From contig JAQVCS010000003.1 in the NCBI GenBank assembly GCA_028689675.1, forward strand, positions 104,847 through 168,846: 64,000 nucleotides of DNA, in the 5' to 3' direction. A program made the position numbers and the translations under genes. The DNA comes from Desulfovibrionaceae bacterium (GTDB taxonomy: Bacteria; Desulfobacterota; Desulfovibrionia; Desulfovibrionales; Desulfovibrionaceae). How positions within the stretch are numbered: the stretch's first letter is position 1; each line of letters starts with the position of its first letter. The notes under the pieces were generated by a model. That model had not been told where the DNA came from, did not search any database, and saw only the letters and a list, made by a program, of their open reading frames with translations. Below, one piece after another: positions 32,866 to 41,869 of the stretch.

Positions 32866-35298
32866 TTAAAAAGTCTGTTTAAGCAAGTCTTCGCCACTTT
32901 GTGTGGTATCAACAGGGGCTTCTACAGTGTCGCCAGCAGCCCCACCCATAGCGGCTATGCCATCCATAGGCATATCGGCACGATAGGCAAGGCCATCTAC
33001 AATAGTAATATTATCTGGTTTTTCAAAATCTTTAATGGGGTATTGCGATTCCACCTGCTCGCGATATTCGGCAAAAATGGGGGCAGAGATGCCGCCGCCT
33101 GTCACGCGCTTGCCCAGCGAATGCGCTTGGTCAAAGCCCACATACACACCAGTCACAAGCGAGGGCGAAAAGCCCATAAACCACACATCGCGCGCATCAT
33201 TGGACGTGCCTGTTTTGCCTGCAATAACGCGGTCTTTGATGCGCCCGCGTGTGCCTGTGCCCGCATCAACCACGCGCTTGAGCAAGGTGGCCATAATATA
33301 GGCATTTTCTGGGGAAATTGCCTGCCATTGCTCCACATTTTGCGTATAAATGGCCTTACCGTTGGCATCCAGAATAGAGCTGATAATGCGCGGGCGCACG
33401 CCCAAACCTTTGTTGGCAAAGGCACAATAGGCTTGGGTGAGGTTTAGTGGGGTTACTTCTACCGAGCCAAGCGCTATGGACAAAGCTTCGGGGAACTGGG
33501 GTTCCAGCCCCAATATTTTTGCCCTTTGAATGACCGTGGGCACACCTATTTGCTCGGCCACACGCACTGTGCAGGTATTGAGCGACTTTGCCAATGCCTG
33601 ATACAAGGGAATAGGCCCAGCATAGCGCCCCACGCTGTAGTTTGAAGGCCGCCACACCTGCTTGGTGTAGGGGTCAACATATTCATAGGGCGCATCCAGC
33701 AGGGTGGAAGAAACGGTAAAGCCATTATCCAGCGCGGCAGAATAAACAATGGGCTTGAAAGAAGAGCCAGGCTGGCGGCGTGCTTGTGTGGCACGGTTAA
33801 AATGGCTTGTGCCAAATTGGTAGCCGCCCACCAGTGCCACCACGTCCCCTGTGTCTGGCTCTATAGAAACCACAGCCCCTTGCACTTCGGGCATTTGTTG
33901 CAAGCGCAGGGTAATGGCTTTGCCTTCGGGCTGCTCGGTGGCATCAAAGGGCACTTCAATAGTCTTTTTCTTTTTGCCCTGCATTTCTTCTTTTGTCATG
34001 GGGGCAGCCGAAACCCAAATAAGCTCATTGGGCTTGAGCACTTGTGCGGCATCTTTATATATGCTGCGGGCATTGGGCTGTAGCACTGTGCGCGCCCAGC
34101 TCATGCTTTTAAGGGGGATAAAGCCTGTGGCATTGCCGCCCAAGGCTATGGTGTAGCCTTGCTTATCCACCTTGGTAACCACGCCCTCAACCCATTGGTT
34201 GCCCATAAGGTCAAAGGGGGAAAAATTGGCATTTTCTTCCAAAAAGTTGGCAAGGCCTTCTTCGCTTAGGGTGCTTGTTGCCCCATGCCAACCCTGCTGC
34301 TTATCCAGCTTTTCTAGGCCATTACGCAAGGCATGCTCGGCCGCAGCCTGATGGCTTGGCTCCATGCTGGTTTGAATGGTCAAGCCAGATTCATATACAT
34401 AATCTTCGCCCGATTTGCGTGTTTCCACACCTAAAGCCTTGAGGTTGGCTGGCGTGAAAAATTCAATAAGCAGGCGGCGCACTTCTTCCAAATACCACGA
34501 TGATGCGCGCCCCATATCTTCGGGCATGGTCCAATAGACCAGCGGTTCTTTCAGGGCTTGCTCATATTCTGCATCGCTAATCCATTTAAGCGTGTGCATG
34601 CGCCCCAAAACGTATTTTTGGCGTGTTTTGGCAGCGGTGGCATTGCGGAAAGGGTTGTAGCGGCTGGGTGCTTGGGGCATGCCTGCCAGCACGGCACTTT
34701 CGGCAAGGGTAATATCTGAGGCGTGCTTGCCAAAATAGGTGCGGGCGGCAGCCTCTACACCATAGGCATGCTGCCCAAGGTAAATTTGGTTTAGATAGAC
34801 GGTAAGAATATCGTCTTTTGTGAGCTTATTTTCAATTTTATAGGCAAGAATGGCTTCTTTGAGCTTGCGTTCATACTTTTTTTCTGGCGAAAGCAAGAGC
34901 TGCTTGACCACCTGCTGCGTGATGGTGCTACCCCCCTGCCGTGCCCGCCCGCTTTGAAAATTGATAACGGCCGCGCGCAAAATGGCCACAGGGTCTATGC
35001 CATCGTGCTGATAAAAAGTGTCGTCTTCTGCGGCCAGAAAAGCCATGGGTATGTAGCGCGAAATATTGGAAAGGGTAACAGTATAGCGCTTTTCATGGTA
35101 CAGCGTGCCCAAAATAGAGCCATCGCGCGCCAGCACTGTGGTGGCCTGCGGTGGGGCAAATTCGGCAATGCGGTCAATTTCGGGCAGGTCGCGCGATGCC
35201 CAATGAATGAGCACCGCCACCGCAGCAATGCCAATACAAAAACACAGCGCGATACAGCCGAAAAGCCAGAAAAAGAATTTTTTTGTAGAAAATTTCAT
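32866..35298 (-). CDS. mrcA: Penicillin-binding protein 1A (bifunctional transglycosylase/transpeptidase)
   Basis: An 810-aa class A PBP that polymerises and cross-links peptidoglycan. An N-terminal anchor (FFFWLFGCIALCFCIGIAAV) is followed by the GT51 domain with catalytic Glu in AAEDDTFYQHDGID and GGSTITQQVVKQL. An OB-like insert of the PBP1A type lies between the domains. The transpeptidase has GSSFK near residue 510 (nucleophile Ser) and GKTGTSN near 693. The ATG at 35298 gives a sensible N-terminus; an upstream in-frame start would add 20 residues without a membrane-anchor signature. Its own ribosome binding site is weak. Confidence 0.95.
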   Translation of the reverse strand: MKFSTKKFFFWLFGCIALCFCIGIAAVAVLIHWASRDLPEIDRIAEFAPPQATTVLARDGSILGTLYHEKRYTVTLSNISRYIPMAFLAAEDDTFYQHDGIDPVAILRAAVINFQSGRARQGGSTITQQVVKQLLLSPEKKYERKLKEAILAYKIENKLTKDDILTVYLNQIYLGQHAYGVEAAARTYFGKHASDITLAESAVLAGMPQAPSRYNPFRNATAAKTRQKYVLGRMHTLKWISDAEYEQALKEPLVYWTMPEDMGRASSWYLEEVRRLLIEFFTPANLKALGVETRKSGEDYVYESGLTIQTSMEPSHQAAAEHALRNGLEKLDKQQGWHGATSTLSEEGLANFLEENANFSPFDLMGNQWVEGVVTKVDKQGYTIALGGNATGFIPLKSMSWARTVLQPNARSIYKDAAQVLKPNELIWVSAAPMTKEEMQGKKKKTIEVPFDATEQPEGKAITLRLQQMPEVQGAVVSIEPDTGDVVALVGGYQFGTSHFNRATQARRQPGSSFKPIVYSAALDNGFTVSSTLLDAPYEYVDPYTKQVWRPSNYSVGRYAGPIPLYQALAKSLNTCTVRVAEQIGVPTVIQRAKILGLEPQFPEALSIALGSVEVTPLNLTQAYCAFANKGLGVRPRIISSILDANGKAIYTQNVEQWQAISPENAYIMATLLKRVVDAGTGTRGRIKDRVIAGKTGTSNDARDVWFMGFSPSLVTGVYVGFDQAHSLGKRVTGGGISAPIFAEYREQVESQYPIKDFEKPDNITIVDGLAYRADMPMDGIAAMGGAAGDTVEAPVDTTQSGEDLLKQTF

Positions 35299-35430
35299 GA
35301 CGTACGATAACGCTTTTTTGAGTGTGCGTAAAGTCGGAGATGGCAGGGTTACAATCACTTTTGAGAGTGAACACCTACACTATGCCGCTTTTTTCTGCAA
35401 GTGCCACCGCGCTGCCCCCTATGCAGGTGC

Positions 35431-35461
35431 AAAAAAGCGGAAGAGTCACCTCTTCCGCTTT
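35431..35461 (-). terminator. dsrC terminator
   Basis: AAAGCGGAAGAG and CTCTTCCGCTTT form a perfect 12-bp stem with a 4-nt loop. On the minus strand it is followed by six T residues, 29 bases after the dsrC stop. Confidence 0.92.
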
Positions 35462-35489
35462 CATCAATCATAGCTATGCAGCTAAAAAA

Positions 35490-35807
35490 CTACACGCAGC
35501 CAGTGGGCTTGGGCAGGCCAGCCATTTTGCAAGCGCCTTTGCCGGGGCCAGAGGGGAACAGTTCGTACACTTCCTTCAGCTTGTAGCCGGTGTTCTTGGA
35601 AAGAATGCGCACCATAGGAGCGATACCATTCTTCTTGTAGTAGTCCTGCAGGAAGTCAAGGATTTTCTGGTGATCAGCGGTGATGTCCGTGATACCTTCA
35701 GATTCTTTCACAAACTCCATCCACTCGGGGCACCAGTCGTCAAACTTGAGCAGGAAGCCGTCTTCGTCAACTTCAAAGGATTTATCTTTGTAGGTGATCT
35801 CAGCCAT
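35490..35807 (-). CDS. dsrC: Dissimilatory sulfite reductase-associated sulfur carrier DsrC
   Basis: A 105-aa DsrC/TusE-family protein. It is the physiological partner of DsrAB and carries sulfur as a trisulfide to the membrane DsrMKJOP complex. The swinging C-terminal arm has both cysteines: Cys93 in GKGACKMAG and the penultimate Cys104 in PTGCV, spaced as in true DsrC; TusE lacks the first. AAGGAGG precedes the ATG. It is monocistronic, away from dsrAB, as is usual in Desulfovibrio, with a strong terminator downstream and a 19-bp palindrome in the leader. High expression would be expected. Confidence 0.97.
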   Translation of the reverse strand: MAEITYKDKSFEVDEDGFLLKFDDWCPEWMEFVKESEGITDITADHQKILDFLQDYYKKNGIAPMVRILSKNTGYKLKEVYELFPSGPGKGACKMAGLPKPTGCV

Positions 35808-35846
35808 GTGTTGTCCTCCTTGGACAGTTTCTTGCGATGTATTTTC

Positions 35847-35865
35847 GCCCGAGCACTGCTCGGGC
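35847..35865. promoter_or_regulatory. Perfect palindrome in the dsrC leader
   Basis: GCCCGAGCA-c-TGCTCGGGC is a 19-bp perfect palindrome centred 49 bases upstream of the dsrC start codon. The centre is too short for a tight hairpin loop without opening two pairs, so it could be an operator or a leader stem. A possible promoter (TTGCAC at 35918-35923, TATTCG at 35896-35901, spacing 16) lies upstream of it, which would put the palindrome inside the transcript. Confidence 0.55.
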
Positions 35866-36053
35866 TACAGCGGCCACAATCCCGCAGATTGCAACCGAAT
35901 ACCGCGTATTTTCAGATGTGCAACTGAAGTTGAACATCCTAACCAAAGGCACGTTGCCATATTCGCGTAAAAATGGCAAGCATGTTATCGTTTTTTTGAA
36001 TACTCAATAGGATGTTTTTATTTTAACACTCTGATTTAGAATGAAAAAAATGC

Positions 36054-36713
36054 TTAACGTGCACTTTGGCGCCAAAAGACCAAGCCTGCATCGCCTGAAA
36101 GAGCGCTAATAAGCTCTGCTTCTTTGGCAGCTTCCATTGGGCGGATGCGGATATAGAAACGGCGCAGGCCATTTTGTGTTTCGTGGGTAGAAAGCACATT
36201 GATAAGGCTGGCTTCGTGGGCATACAGGGTGTCAAGCAGGGGGCGCAATTCGCCCGAGCGGTCGGGGCGCTCAAAAGCCAGCAGCAGCCCGCCAAGAGAA
36301 GCCCCAGTAAAGCGCAGCAGGGCTTTAAAGACATCACTGTCTGTAATAATGCCCACTAGCTTGCCAGCGGCATTCACCACGGGCAAGCCGCCTACCTTTT
36401 TTTCTTCCATAATATGGGCGGCAACTTCAATAAGGTCATCTTCCGAAACAGTCAGAGGGCAGGGCGTCATAACGTCTTTCACCTTGAGCTCTGAAAGAAG
36501 ATAATAAATTTCATACATATCCAAGGATGTAGCCTTGGAGGGGGAGGCTTCTTTAACATCGCGGTCAGAAATAATGCCTACCACCTTGCCCTCGGCATTT
36601 ACCACGGGCAAGCGGCGCACAGAACGCTCTTTCATAAGCTTGGAGGCTTTGAGCATACTTGTTTCAGGGGCGATGGTGACAACATCGCGGGTCATCCAGT
36701 TTTGAATCAGCAT
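36054..36713 (-). CDS. Tandem CBS-domain protein (AcuB-like)
   Basis: A 219-aa soluble protein. CBS1 covers residues ~7-60 (MTRDVVTIAPETSMLKAS, RRLPVVNAEGKVVGIISDRD) and CBS2 ~78-135 (VMTPCPLTVSEDDLIEVA, GLPVVNAAGKLVGIITDSD). A C-terminal ACT-like segment follows. CBS pairs bind AMP, ATP or SAM and usually regulate a partner. The architecture resembles AcuB-type proteins, but no acetoin genes are present. AAGGAGAC supports the ATG at 36713. A near-consensus promoter lies about 90 bases upstream, and the gene is alone. Confidence 0.9.
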   Translation of the reverse strand: MLIQNWMTRDVVTIAPETSMLKASKLMKERSVRRLPVVNAEGKVVGIISDRDVKEASPSKATSLDMYEIYYLLSELKVKDVMTPCPLTVSEDDLIEVAAHIMEEKKVGGLPVVNAAGKLVGIITDSDVFKALLRFTGASLGGLLLAFERPDRSGELRPLLDTLYAHEASLINVLSTHETQNGLRRFYIRIRPMEAAKEAELISALSGDAGLVFWRQSAR

Positions 36714-36801
36714 GAAATGTCTCCTTAATACCTCTGTTAACGAGCCTGCAAGGCTCTGCCCCGCAAAGCCTTGCCTTGTGCGTGGCACCTGATGTGCCTT
36801 G

Positions 36802-36830
36802 AGTATATACGGCTACTTGGGTGTGTACAA
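36802..36830 (-). promoter_or_regulatory. Promoter of the CBS-domain gene
   Basis: On the minus strand TTGTAC (36825-36830) and TATACT (36802-36807) are separated by 17 bases, predicting start of transcription near 36795 and an ~80-nt leader. Confidence 0.65.
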
Positions 36831-37095
36831 GTAAAATGGGATTGGTTTGAGAAAAAAAGAATTAGGTTGGGCGCACAGGCAGGGCATTTTGGTCAATAAA
36901 TCTGCCCTCTACAGTGTTGTGTCTGCGTGTGGGCTTGGGCAAGCTGCACACAGCCTGCCCCCTTGCCCCTTACAGCGCTGTGCCTGCCCCTGCCCGCCGC
37001 AGAGGCGGAGCATGGCTTTTGCGGGTGCAAAGACCTTGCGTGCACTGCATGAGCTGTGTACTATGCCAGCACAAAATTATTCTGTGAGTAAAGCT
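36831..37095. other. Upstream region of cysE
   Basis: This part of the 382-base divergent gap is covered by an open frame continuous with cysE, but its translation is Cys/Pro-rich and unlike any acetyltransferase. I see no strong plus-strand promoter. If cysE starts further upstream than annotated, part of this is coding. Confidence 0.4.
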
Positions 37096-38040
37096 ATGCA
37101 ACAAAAAAATATTGCGGCAACATCAATGCCGGAACTGGAATCTGTAGTAGAAGCCATGTGCCACCCTCAAGCTCTGGAAGCTGTGTGGCACAGGCCATTG
37201 CACGATATTATTATGCCTTCGCTTGATTCGTTACGCGAAATTATGGACAGGCTGCGTGCGGCTATTTTTCCCGGCTATTATGGCAAAACGCCCATGCGTC
37301 AGGCTTCGCTGCGCTATCACCTTGCCGCCAATTTAGATACCCTGAACGCGCTGTTGACCGACCAGATTATGCGGGGCATTTGCTTTGCCTGTGAAAAAGA
37401 AGTGGGGGAATGTGAAGACTGCCGCCAAAAGGCCGCAAAGGCCAGCATTACCTTTTTGCAGCGCCTGCCTGAAATTCGCCGTCTGCTCATAGGGGATGCC
37501 CGCGCGGCCTATGAGGGTGACCCTGCCGCCACCAGCCCTGGCGAAACTATTTTTTGCTACCCCTCGCTCTATACCATGCTGCACCACCGTATAGCGCATG
37601 AGCTGTATTTGCTGCATGTGCCTGTAATTCCGCGTATTATTTCTGAAATGGCGCATTCTCGCACGGGCATAGATATTCACCCCGGGGCAAGCATTGGCGA
37701 AGAATTTTTTATTGACCACGGCACTGGTGTGGTTATTGGCGAAACCTGTATTATTGGCAGAAACTGCCGTTTGTATCAGGGCGTGACCTTGGGGGCGCTT
37801 TCCTTTCCTAAAAATGCTGACGGCACACTGACCAAGGGCATAGCCCGCCACCCCGTGCTGGAAGACCATGTGACTGTCTATGCAGGGGCAACTATTTTGG
37901 GGCGCATTACTGTGGGGGCTGGCTCTATTATTGGTGGCAATGTCTGGCTGACCAATGATGTGCCCGCTGGCTCGAAAATAGCGCAGGAGCGTAATGCACA
38001 ATCAACAGAAGACGCCATGACAGGCGTGCGCTCACACTAG
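37096..38040 (+). CDS. cysE: Serine O-acetyltransferase
   Basis: A ~314-aa enzyme that acetylates serine to O-acetylserine for cysteine synthesis. The C-terminal left-handed beta-helix is evident from hexapeptide repeats: GIDIHPGASIGEEFFIDHGT, VVIGETCIIGRNCRLYQGVT and HVTVYAGATILGRITVGAGS, with the catalytic His in the DHG motif. The N-terminal helical domain contains a CEKEVGECEDC cluster of unclear role. The start is uncertain: ATG at 37096 is chosen, ATG at 37063 or GTG at 37084 are possible, and none has a strong ribosome binding site. Fits the sulfide-rich metabolism of this organism. Confidence 0.92.
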   Translation: MQQKNIAATSMPELESVVEAMCHPQALEAVWHRPLHDIIMPSLDSLREIMDRLRAAIFPGYYGKTPMRQASLRYHLAANLDTLNALLTDQIMRGICFACEKEVGECEDCRQKAAKASITFLQRLPEIRRLLIGDARAAYEGDPAATSPGETIFCYPSLYTMLHHRIAHELYLLHVPVIPRIISEMAHSRTGIDIHPGASIGEEFFIDHGTGVVIGETCIIGRNCRLYQGVTLGALSFPKNADGTLTKGIARHPVLEDHVTVYAGATILGRITVGAGSIIGGNVWLTNDVPAGSKIAQERNAQSTEDAMTGVRSH

Positions 38041-38042
38041 CT

Positions 38043-38177
38043 ATGCACAAGTCTTTTGTTTTTGCATGGTGCTGCGCTTTGGCCTTGACTATGCTGCTGG
38101 GGGCGTGCGGAGAATCTGCCCACGTTAAGCCCAGCGGAGAGATTATTGTGGGCGGCTCTGTAGGGGGGAGCAGATAA
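38043..38177 (+). CDS. 44-residue lipoprotein coupled to the NSS transporter gene
   Basis: A 44-codon frame begins two bases after the cysE stop and ends in TAATG, where its stop overlaps the start of the first NSS transporter. It encodes MHKSFVFAWCCALALTMLLG followed by ACGES. This is a textbook lipobox (LLGAC), so the mature peptide would be 23 residues ending GEIIVGGSVGGSR. No good ribosome binding site precedes it; translation may be coupled to cysE. A second-gene ribosome binding site (GGGGGGAG) lies inside it. The overlap, position and signal make it a probable gene. Its role, perhaps as a transporter accessory peptide, is unknown. Confidence 0.6.
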   Translation: MHKSFVFAWCCALALTMLLGACGESAHVKPSGEIIVGGSVGGSR

Positions 38178-39550
38178 TGGGTACTTCACGCGAAATGTTG
38201 GGCAGCCGTTTGGGCTTTTTATTGCTTTCTGCCGGCTGTGCCATTGGTTTGGGTAATGTATGGCGTTTTCCCTATATTACGGGTGCGTATGGCGGCGCAC
38301 TTTTTGTGGCTATTTATTTTATCTTTTTGCTGGCAGTGCTGCCCATTATGGTTATGGAATTTTCCATAGGCCGTGCCTCGCGCACCAATTTGGGGCGCAC
38401 TTTTCATATTTTAGAGCCCAAGGGCACACATTGGCACCGCTTTGGCTGGTGGAGCATTGTGGGCAGCTATGCCCTGCTGATGTTTTATACCTCGGTTTCG
38501 GGCTGGCTGGTGGGCTATTGCTGGTATATGGCCTCGGGCGTGCTCACAGGTGTGGATGGCGCTTTTTTTGGCAAGTTCTTTGGGGAAACCCTTGCCAGCC
38601 CGCAAAGACAGGTGGGCTGGATGAGTGCCTCTGTGCTGGTGGGCTTTGGCGTGTGCTATATGGGTGTGCGCGGCGGTGTGGAGCGTGTGGTTAAGGTCAT
38701 GATGGCTGGCTTACTGCTGCTTGTGGTGGCGCTGGTTATACGCTCGGTAACACTGGAAGGCGCTGGCGCGGGCATTCGCTTTTACCTTGCCCCAAATGTA
38801 GATAAAATTGCCGAAGTGGGCTTGTGGAATGTGTGTAATGCCGCGATGAATCAGGCATTTTTCACGCTTTCTATTGGCATAGGCGCTATGAGCATTTTTG
38901 GCAGCTATTTGGAAAAAGAGCGCTCGCTCACAGGCGAGGCCGTGTGGGTGGCTGGGCTGGATACTTTTGTGGCCATTATGGCAGGGCTTATTATCTTCCC
39001 TGCCTGCTCTGCCTTTGGGGTGGAAGCTAATGCTGGGCCGGGTTTGGTTTTTATTACCCTGCCGCATATTTTTAACACCATGCCTTTGGGGCAGGTGTGG
39101 GGCGCGCTGTTCTTTTTATTTATGAGCTTTGCCGCCCTTTCTACCGTTATTGCTGTGTTTGAAAATATTGTCTCCTATTGCAGCGATGTGTGGGGCATGC
39201 CGCGCAAGCGCGCCACCGTGATTAATGCCCTTGCGCTGTGGCTGCTTTCGCTGCCCTGTGCCCTAGGCTTTAATGTGCTTGCAGACATTACCCCCCTAGG
39301 CGCTGGCAGCACCATTCTTGATTTTGAAGACTTTATTATCAGCAATAATATGTTGCCCTTGGGTTCGTTGGGCATTTTGCTTTTTTGCTGCCATAAATGG
39401 GGCTGGGGTTGGGATAATTTTATTGCCGAGGTAGACTTGGGCACGGGCATGAAATTCCCCCTGTGGCTTCGCGGCTACCTTTCCTATGTTTTGCCCTGCA
39501 TTATTGTGGTGATTTTCAGCCTGGGGTATTACGAAAAATTCTTTAAATAA
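38177..39550 (+). CDS. NSS/SNF-family sodium-dependent transporter, paralogue 1
   Basis: A 457-aa LeuT-fold symporter. The N-terminus SRLGFLLLSAGCAIGLGNVWRFPY is the NSS signature (TM1 unwound region and Na sites). About 11-12 membrane segments follow, and the C-terminal end is YYEKFFK. Bacterial members mostly import amino acids with Na+; the substrate is not predictable. GGGGGGAG precedes the ATG, which overlaps the stop of the micro-lipoprotein gene. A second copy of exactly equal length follows ten bases later, so the pair arose by tandem duplication and is probably one operon. Confidence 0.94.
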   Translation: MGTSREMLGSRLGFLLLSAGCAIGLGNVWRFPYITGAYGGALFVAIYFIFLLAVLPIMVMEFSIGRASRTNLGRTFHILEPKGTHWHRFGWWSIVGSYALLMFYTSVSGWLVGYCWYMASGVLTGVDGAFFGKFFGETLASPQRQVGWMSASVLVGFGVCYMGVRGGVERVVKVMMAGLLLLVVALVIRSVTLEGAGAGIRFYLAPNVDKIAEVGLWNVCNAAMNQAFFTLSIGIGAMSIFGSYLEKERSLTGEAVWVAGLDTFVAIMAGLIIFPACSAFGVEANAGPGLVFITLPHIFNTMPLGQVWGALFFLFMSFAALSTVIAVFENIVSYCSDVWGMPRKRATVINALALWLLSLPCALGFNVLADITPLGAGSTILDFEDFIISNNMLPLGSLGILLFCCHKWGWGWDNFIAEVDLGTGMKFPLWLRGYLSYVLPCIIVVIFSLGYYEKFFK

Positions 39551-39560
39551 GGGCAAGATC

Positions 39561-40934
39561 ATGGCAAATTCACGAGAAAAACTGGGCAGCCGCTTGGGCT
39601 TTTTGCTGCTTTCTGCTGGCTGTGCCATTGGCCTTGGCAATGTATGGCGCTTTCCTTATGTAACGGGCACCAGCGGTGGCGCTATTTTTGTGGGCATTTA
39701 TTTGCTTTTTTTACTGGCTGTGCTGCCTGTTATGGTTATGGAATTTTCTTTGGGGCGTGCGGCGCGTGCTAATTTGGGGCATGCCTACACACGCTTGCAG
39801 CCCAAGGGCGGTAAATGGCATTGGCTTCAGCCCATTACCCTTGTAGGCAGCTATTGCCTTTTGATGTTTTATACCACCATTACAGGCTGGCTGCTTTCCT
39901 ATTGCTGGTACACGGCCTCTGGGCAGTTAAGCGGTGCAGACACAGCTTTTTTAGGTAAGTTTTTTGAAACAACGCTCAGTGAGCCCACAACGCAGGTGGT
40001 AGGCATGAGCCTAGCCATTGGCATAGCCTTTATTGTCAGCCTTGGTGGCCTGCAAAATGGCGTGGAGCGCGTGGTCAAGGTTATGATGATGGGCTTGCTG
40101 GCCGTGCTGGTGCTGCTGGTGATACGATCTGTAACCTTGCCGGGGGCAGCAGAGGGCATACGCTTTTTTCTTGCCCCCGATGTAGACAAATTTGCCGAGG
40201 TGGGCTTTTGGAATGTATGTAATGCCGCGATGAATCAGGCATTTTTTACCCTTTCCATAGGCATTGGCGGCATGGCTATTTTTGGCAGCTATTTGGAAAA
40301 AGAGCGCTCGCTCACGGGCGAGGCCTTGTGGGTGGCTGCGCTTGATACCTTTGTGGCCATTATGGCAGGCCTGCTTATTTTTCCTGCCTGCTCTGCTTTT
40401 GGCGTACAGGTTAATGCTGGGCCGGGGCTGGTGTTTATTACCCTGCCGCATATTTTTAATTCCATGCCGCTGGGGCAATTGTGGGGCGCATTATTTTTTG
40501 TCTTTATGAGCTTTGCCGCCCTGACCACGGTCATAGCCGTGTTTGAGCCCATTGTTTCCTATTGCTGCGATGTGCACGGTATAAGCCGCAAGCGCTCTAC
40601 CATTATTAACGGGCTTGTGCTCTGGGTGCTGGCGCTGCCTTGCGCCTTGGGCTTTAATGTGCTTTCCTTTATTCAGCCCTTTGGGGCAGGCTCAATGATT
40701 TTGGATTTGGAAGATTTCATTATGAGCAACAACCTACTGCCGCTGGGTTCACTGTGTGTGCTGCTTTTTTGCTGCCACAAATGGGGCTGGGGTTGGGATA
40801 AATTTGTTGCCGAGGCAGACCAAGGCAAGGGCATGAAATTCCCCCACTGGCTGCGCGGCTATTTAACCTATGTACTGCCCTGCATTATTTTGGTTATTTT
40901 TAGCATAGGGTATTATGAGAAATTTTTTAAATAG
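39561..40934 (+). CDS. NSS/SNF-family sodium-dependent transporter, paralogue 2
   Basis: A 457-aa paralogue of the preceding gene, with the same signature and the same C-terminus. Long blocks are identical, for example EKERSLTGEA and LPHIFN, while others diverge, such as the loop after TM3. Divergence without gaps suggests purifying selection on both copies with altered specificity. AAGGGCAAGATC before the ATG gives a moderate ribosome binding site. Possibly the two form a heteromeric pair or handle different amino acids; neither can be decided from sequence. Confidence 0.94.
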   Translation: MANSREKLGSRLGFLLLSAGCAIGLGNVWRFPYVTGTSGGAIFVGIYLLFLLAVLPVMVMEFSLGRAARANLGHAYTRLQPKGGKWHWLQPITLVGSYCLLMFYTTITGWLLSYCWYTASGQLSGADTAFLGKFFETTLSEPTTQVVGMSLAIGIAFIVSLGGLQNGVERVVKVMMMGLLAVLVLLVIRSVTLPGAAEGIRFFLAPDVDKFAEVGFWNVCNAAMNQAFFTLSIGIGGMAIFGSYLEKERSLTGEALWVAALDTFVAIMAGLLIFPACSAFGVQVNAGPGLVFITLPHIFNSMPLGQLWGALFFVFMSFAALTTVIAVFEPIVSYCCDVHGISRKRSTIINGLVLWVLALPCALGFNVLSFIQPFGAGSMILDLEDFIMSNNLLPLGSLCVLLFCCHKWGWGWDKFVAEADQGKGMKFPHWLRGYLTYVLPCIILVIFSIGYYEKFFK

Positions 40935-41009
40935 CCCCACGTTGCCTGTACGGCACGGTGCGGCCGAGCATGCTTTCCCCTAGCGGGCGGCAGGCTCAAA
41001 GGATGATTG

Positions 41010-41612
41010 ATGAGCGAAAAAGGAACAAAATCTGTGTTGCGCGAATATGTGGAAGCCCTGATTGTTGCACTGGTGCTGGCTATGGTTATACGCACCTTTG
41101 TTGTGCAGGCCTTTAAAATTCCTTCCGAATCCATGCTTTCCACCTTGCTGGTGGGTGACCACTTGCTGGGCAACAAATTTGTGTATGGCTTAAAATGGCC
41201 TTTTACGCACAGCTATATTTTTAAGGGGGCAGACCCTGCACGTGGGGATATTATTATTTTTGAATACCCCAAAGACCCTGATGTGGATTATATCAAGCGC
41301 ATTGTGGGCTTGCCCGGTGATGTTATTGAGCTGCGTGAAAAGCAATTATTCCGCAATGGTGCCAAGGTGGAAGAACCTTTTGCCCAATACATTGCCACCA
41401 TTGCGCAAGACCCGCGCTGCATTAACTTTGGCCCTGTGACCGTGCCCGAAAATCACTACTTTGTTATGGGGGATAACCGCGACAATTCGCTGGATTCCCG
41501 CTTTTGGGGTTTTGTGCAGCGTGAGGCCATTCGCGCCAAGGCATGGCGTATTTATTGGTCTTCTGACGGCACAGATTTTCGCTTTTCACGCATAGGCCGC
41601 CTTGTGGAATAG
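41010..41612 (+). CDS. lepB: Signal peptidase I
   Basis: A 200-aa membrane serine protease that removes Sec and Tat signal peptides. One N-terminal membrane segment (ALIVALVLAMVIRTFVVQAF) is followed by the catalytic Ser41 in IPSESML. Lys96 in YIKRIVGLPGD is the general base, and MGDNRDNSLDSRFWG is the family's box E. AAAGGATGATTG gives a ribosome binding site for the ATG at 41010; a TTG one codon earlier is less likely. Periplasmic active site. It has its own terminator downstream. Confidence 0.96.
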   Translation: MSEKGTKSVLREYVEALIVALVLAMVIRTFVVQAFKIPSESMLSTLLVGDHLLGNKFVYGLKWPFTHSYIFKGADPARGDIIIFEYPKDPDVDYIKRIVGLPGDVIELREKQLFRNGAKVEEPFAQYIATIAQDPRCINFGPVTVPENHYFVMGDNRDNSLDSRFWGFVQREAIRAKAWRIYWSSDGTDFRFSRIGRLVE

Positions 41613-41645
41613 GGCTTTTCCCCTAGGGGTGAAACTAGGCAAGAC

Positions 41646-41670
41646 AAGGGGAGCACTACTCCCCTTTTTT
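41646..41670 (+). terminator. lepB terminator
   Basis: AAGGGGAG pairs with CTCCCCTT around a 5-nt loop and is followed by T residues, 34 bases after the lepB stop. Further on, GCAATTT/AAATTGC (41771-41791) is a small inverted repeat ahead of comM. Confidence 0.85.
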
Positions 41671-41869
41671 GCTCCATAGAGCAAAAAGACAAGCCCACTG
41701 TGGCACGAAGCAGCGCAGATAAAGGGCGCTTGTACCTTTGTGGCGGGCAGTTGCTCCTGCTTTTGCCAGAGCAATTTCAAGGTAAAATTGCCCTCGGCTC
41801 GCCGTGGCAGCAGGTAAAGTAGCGCACCTGCCCTGTGTGCAGCATGGAAACTTTTTTGATGAGGTGGGT

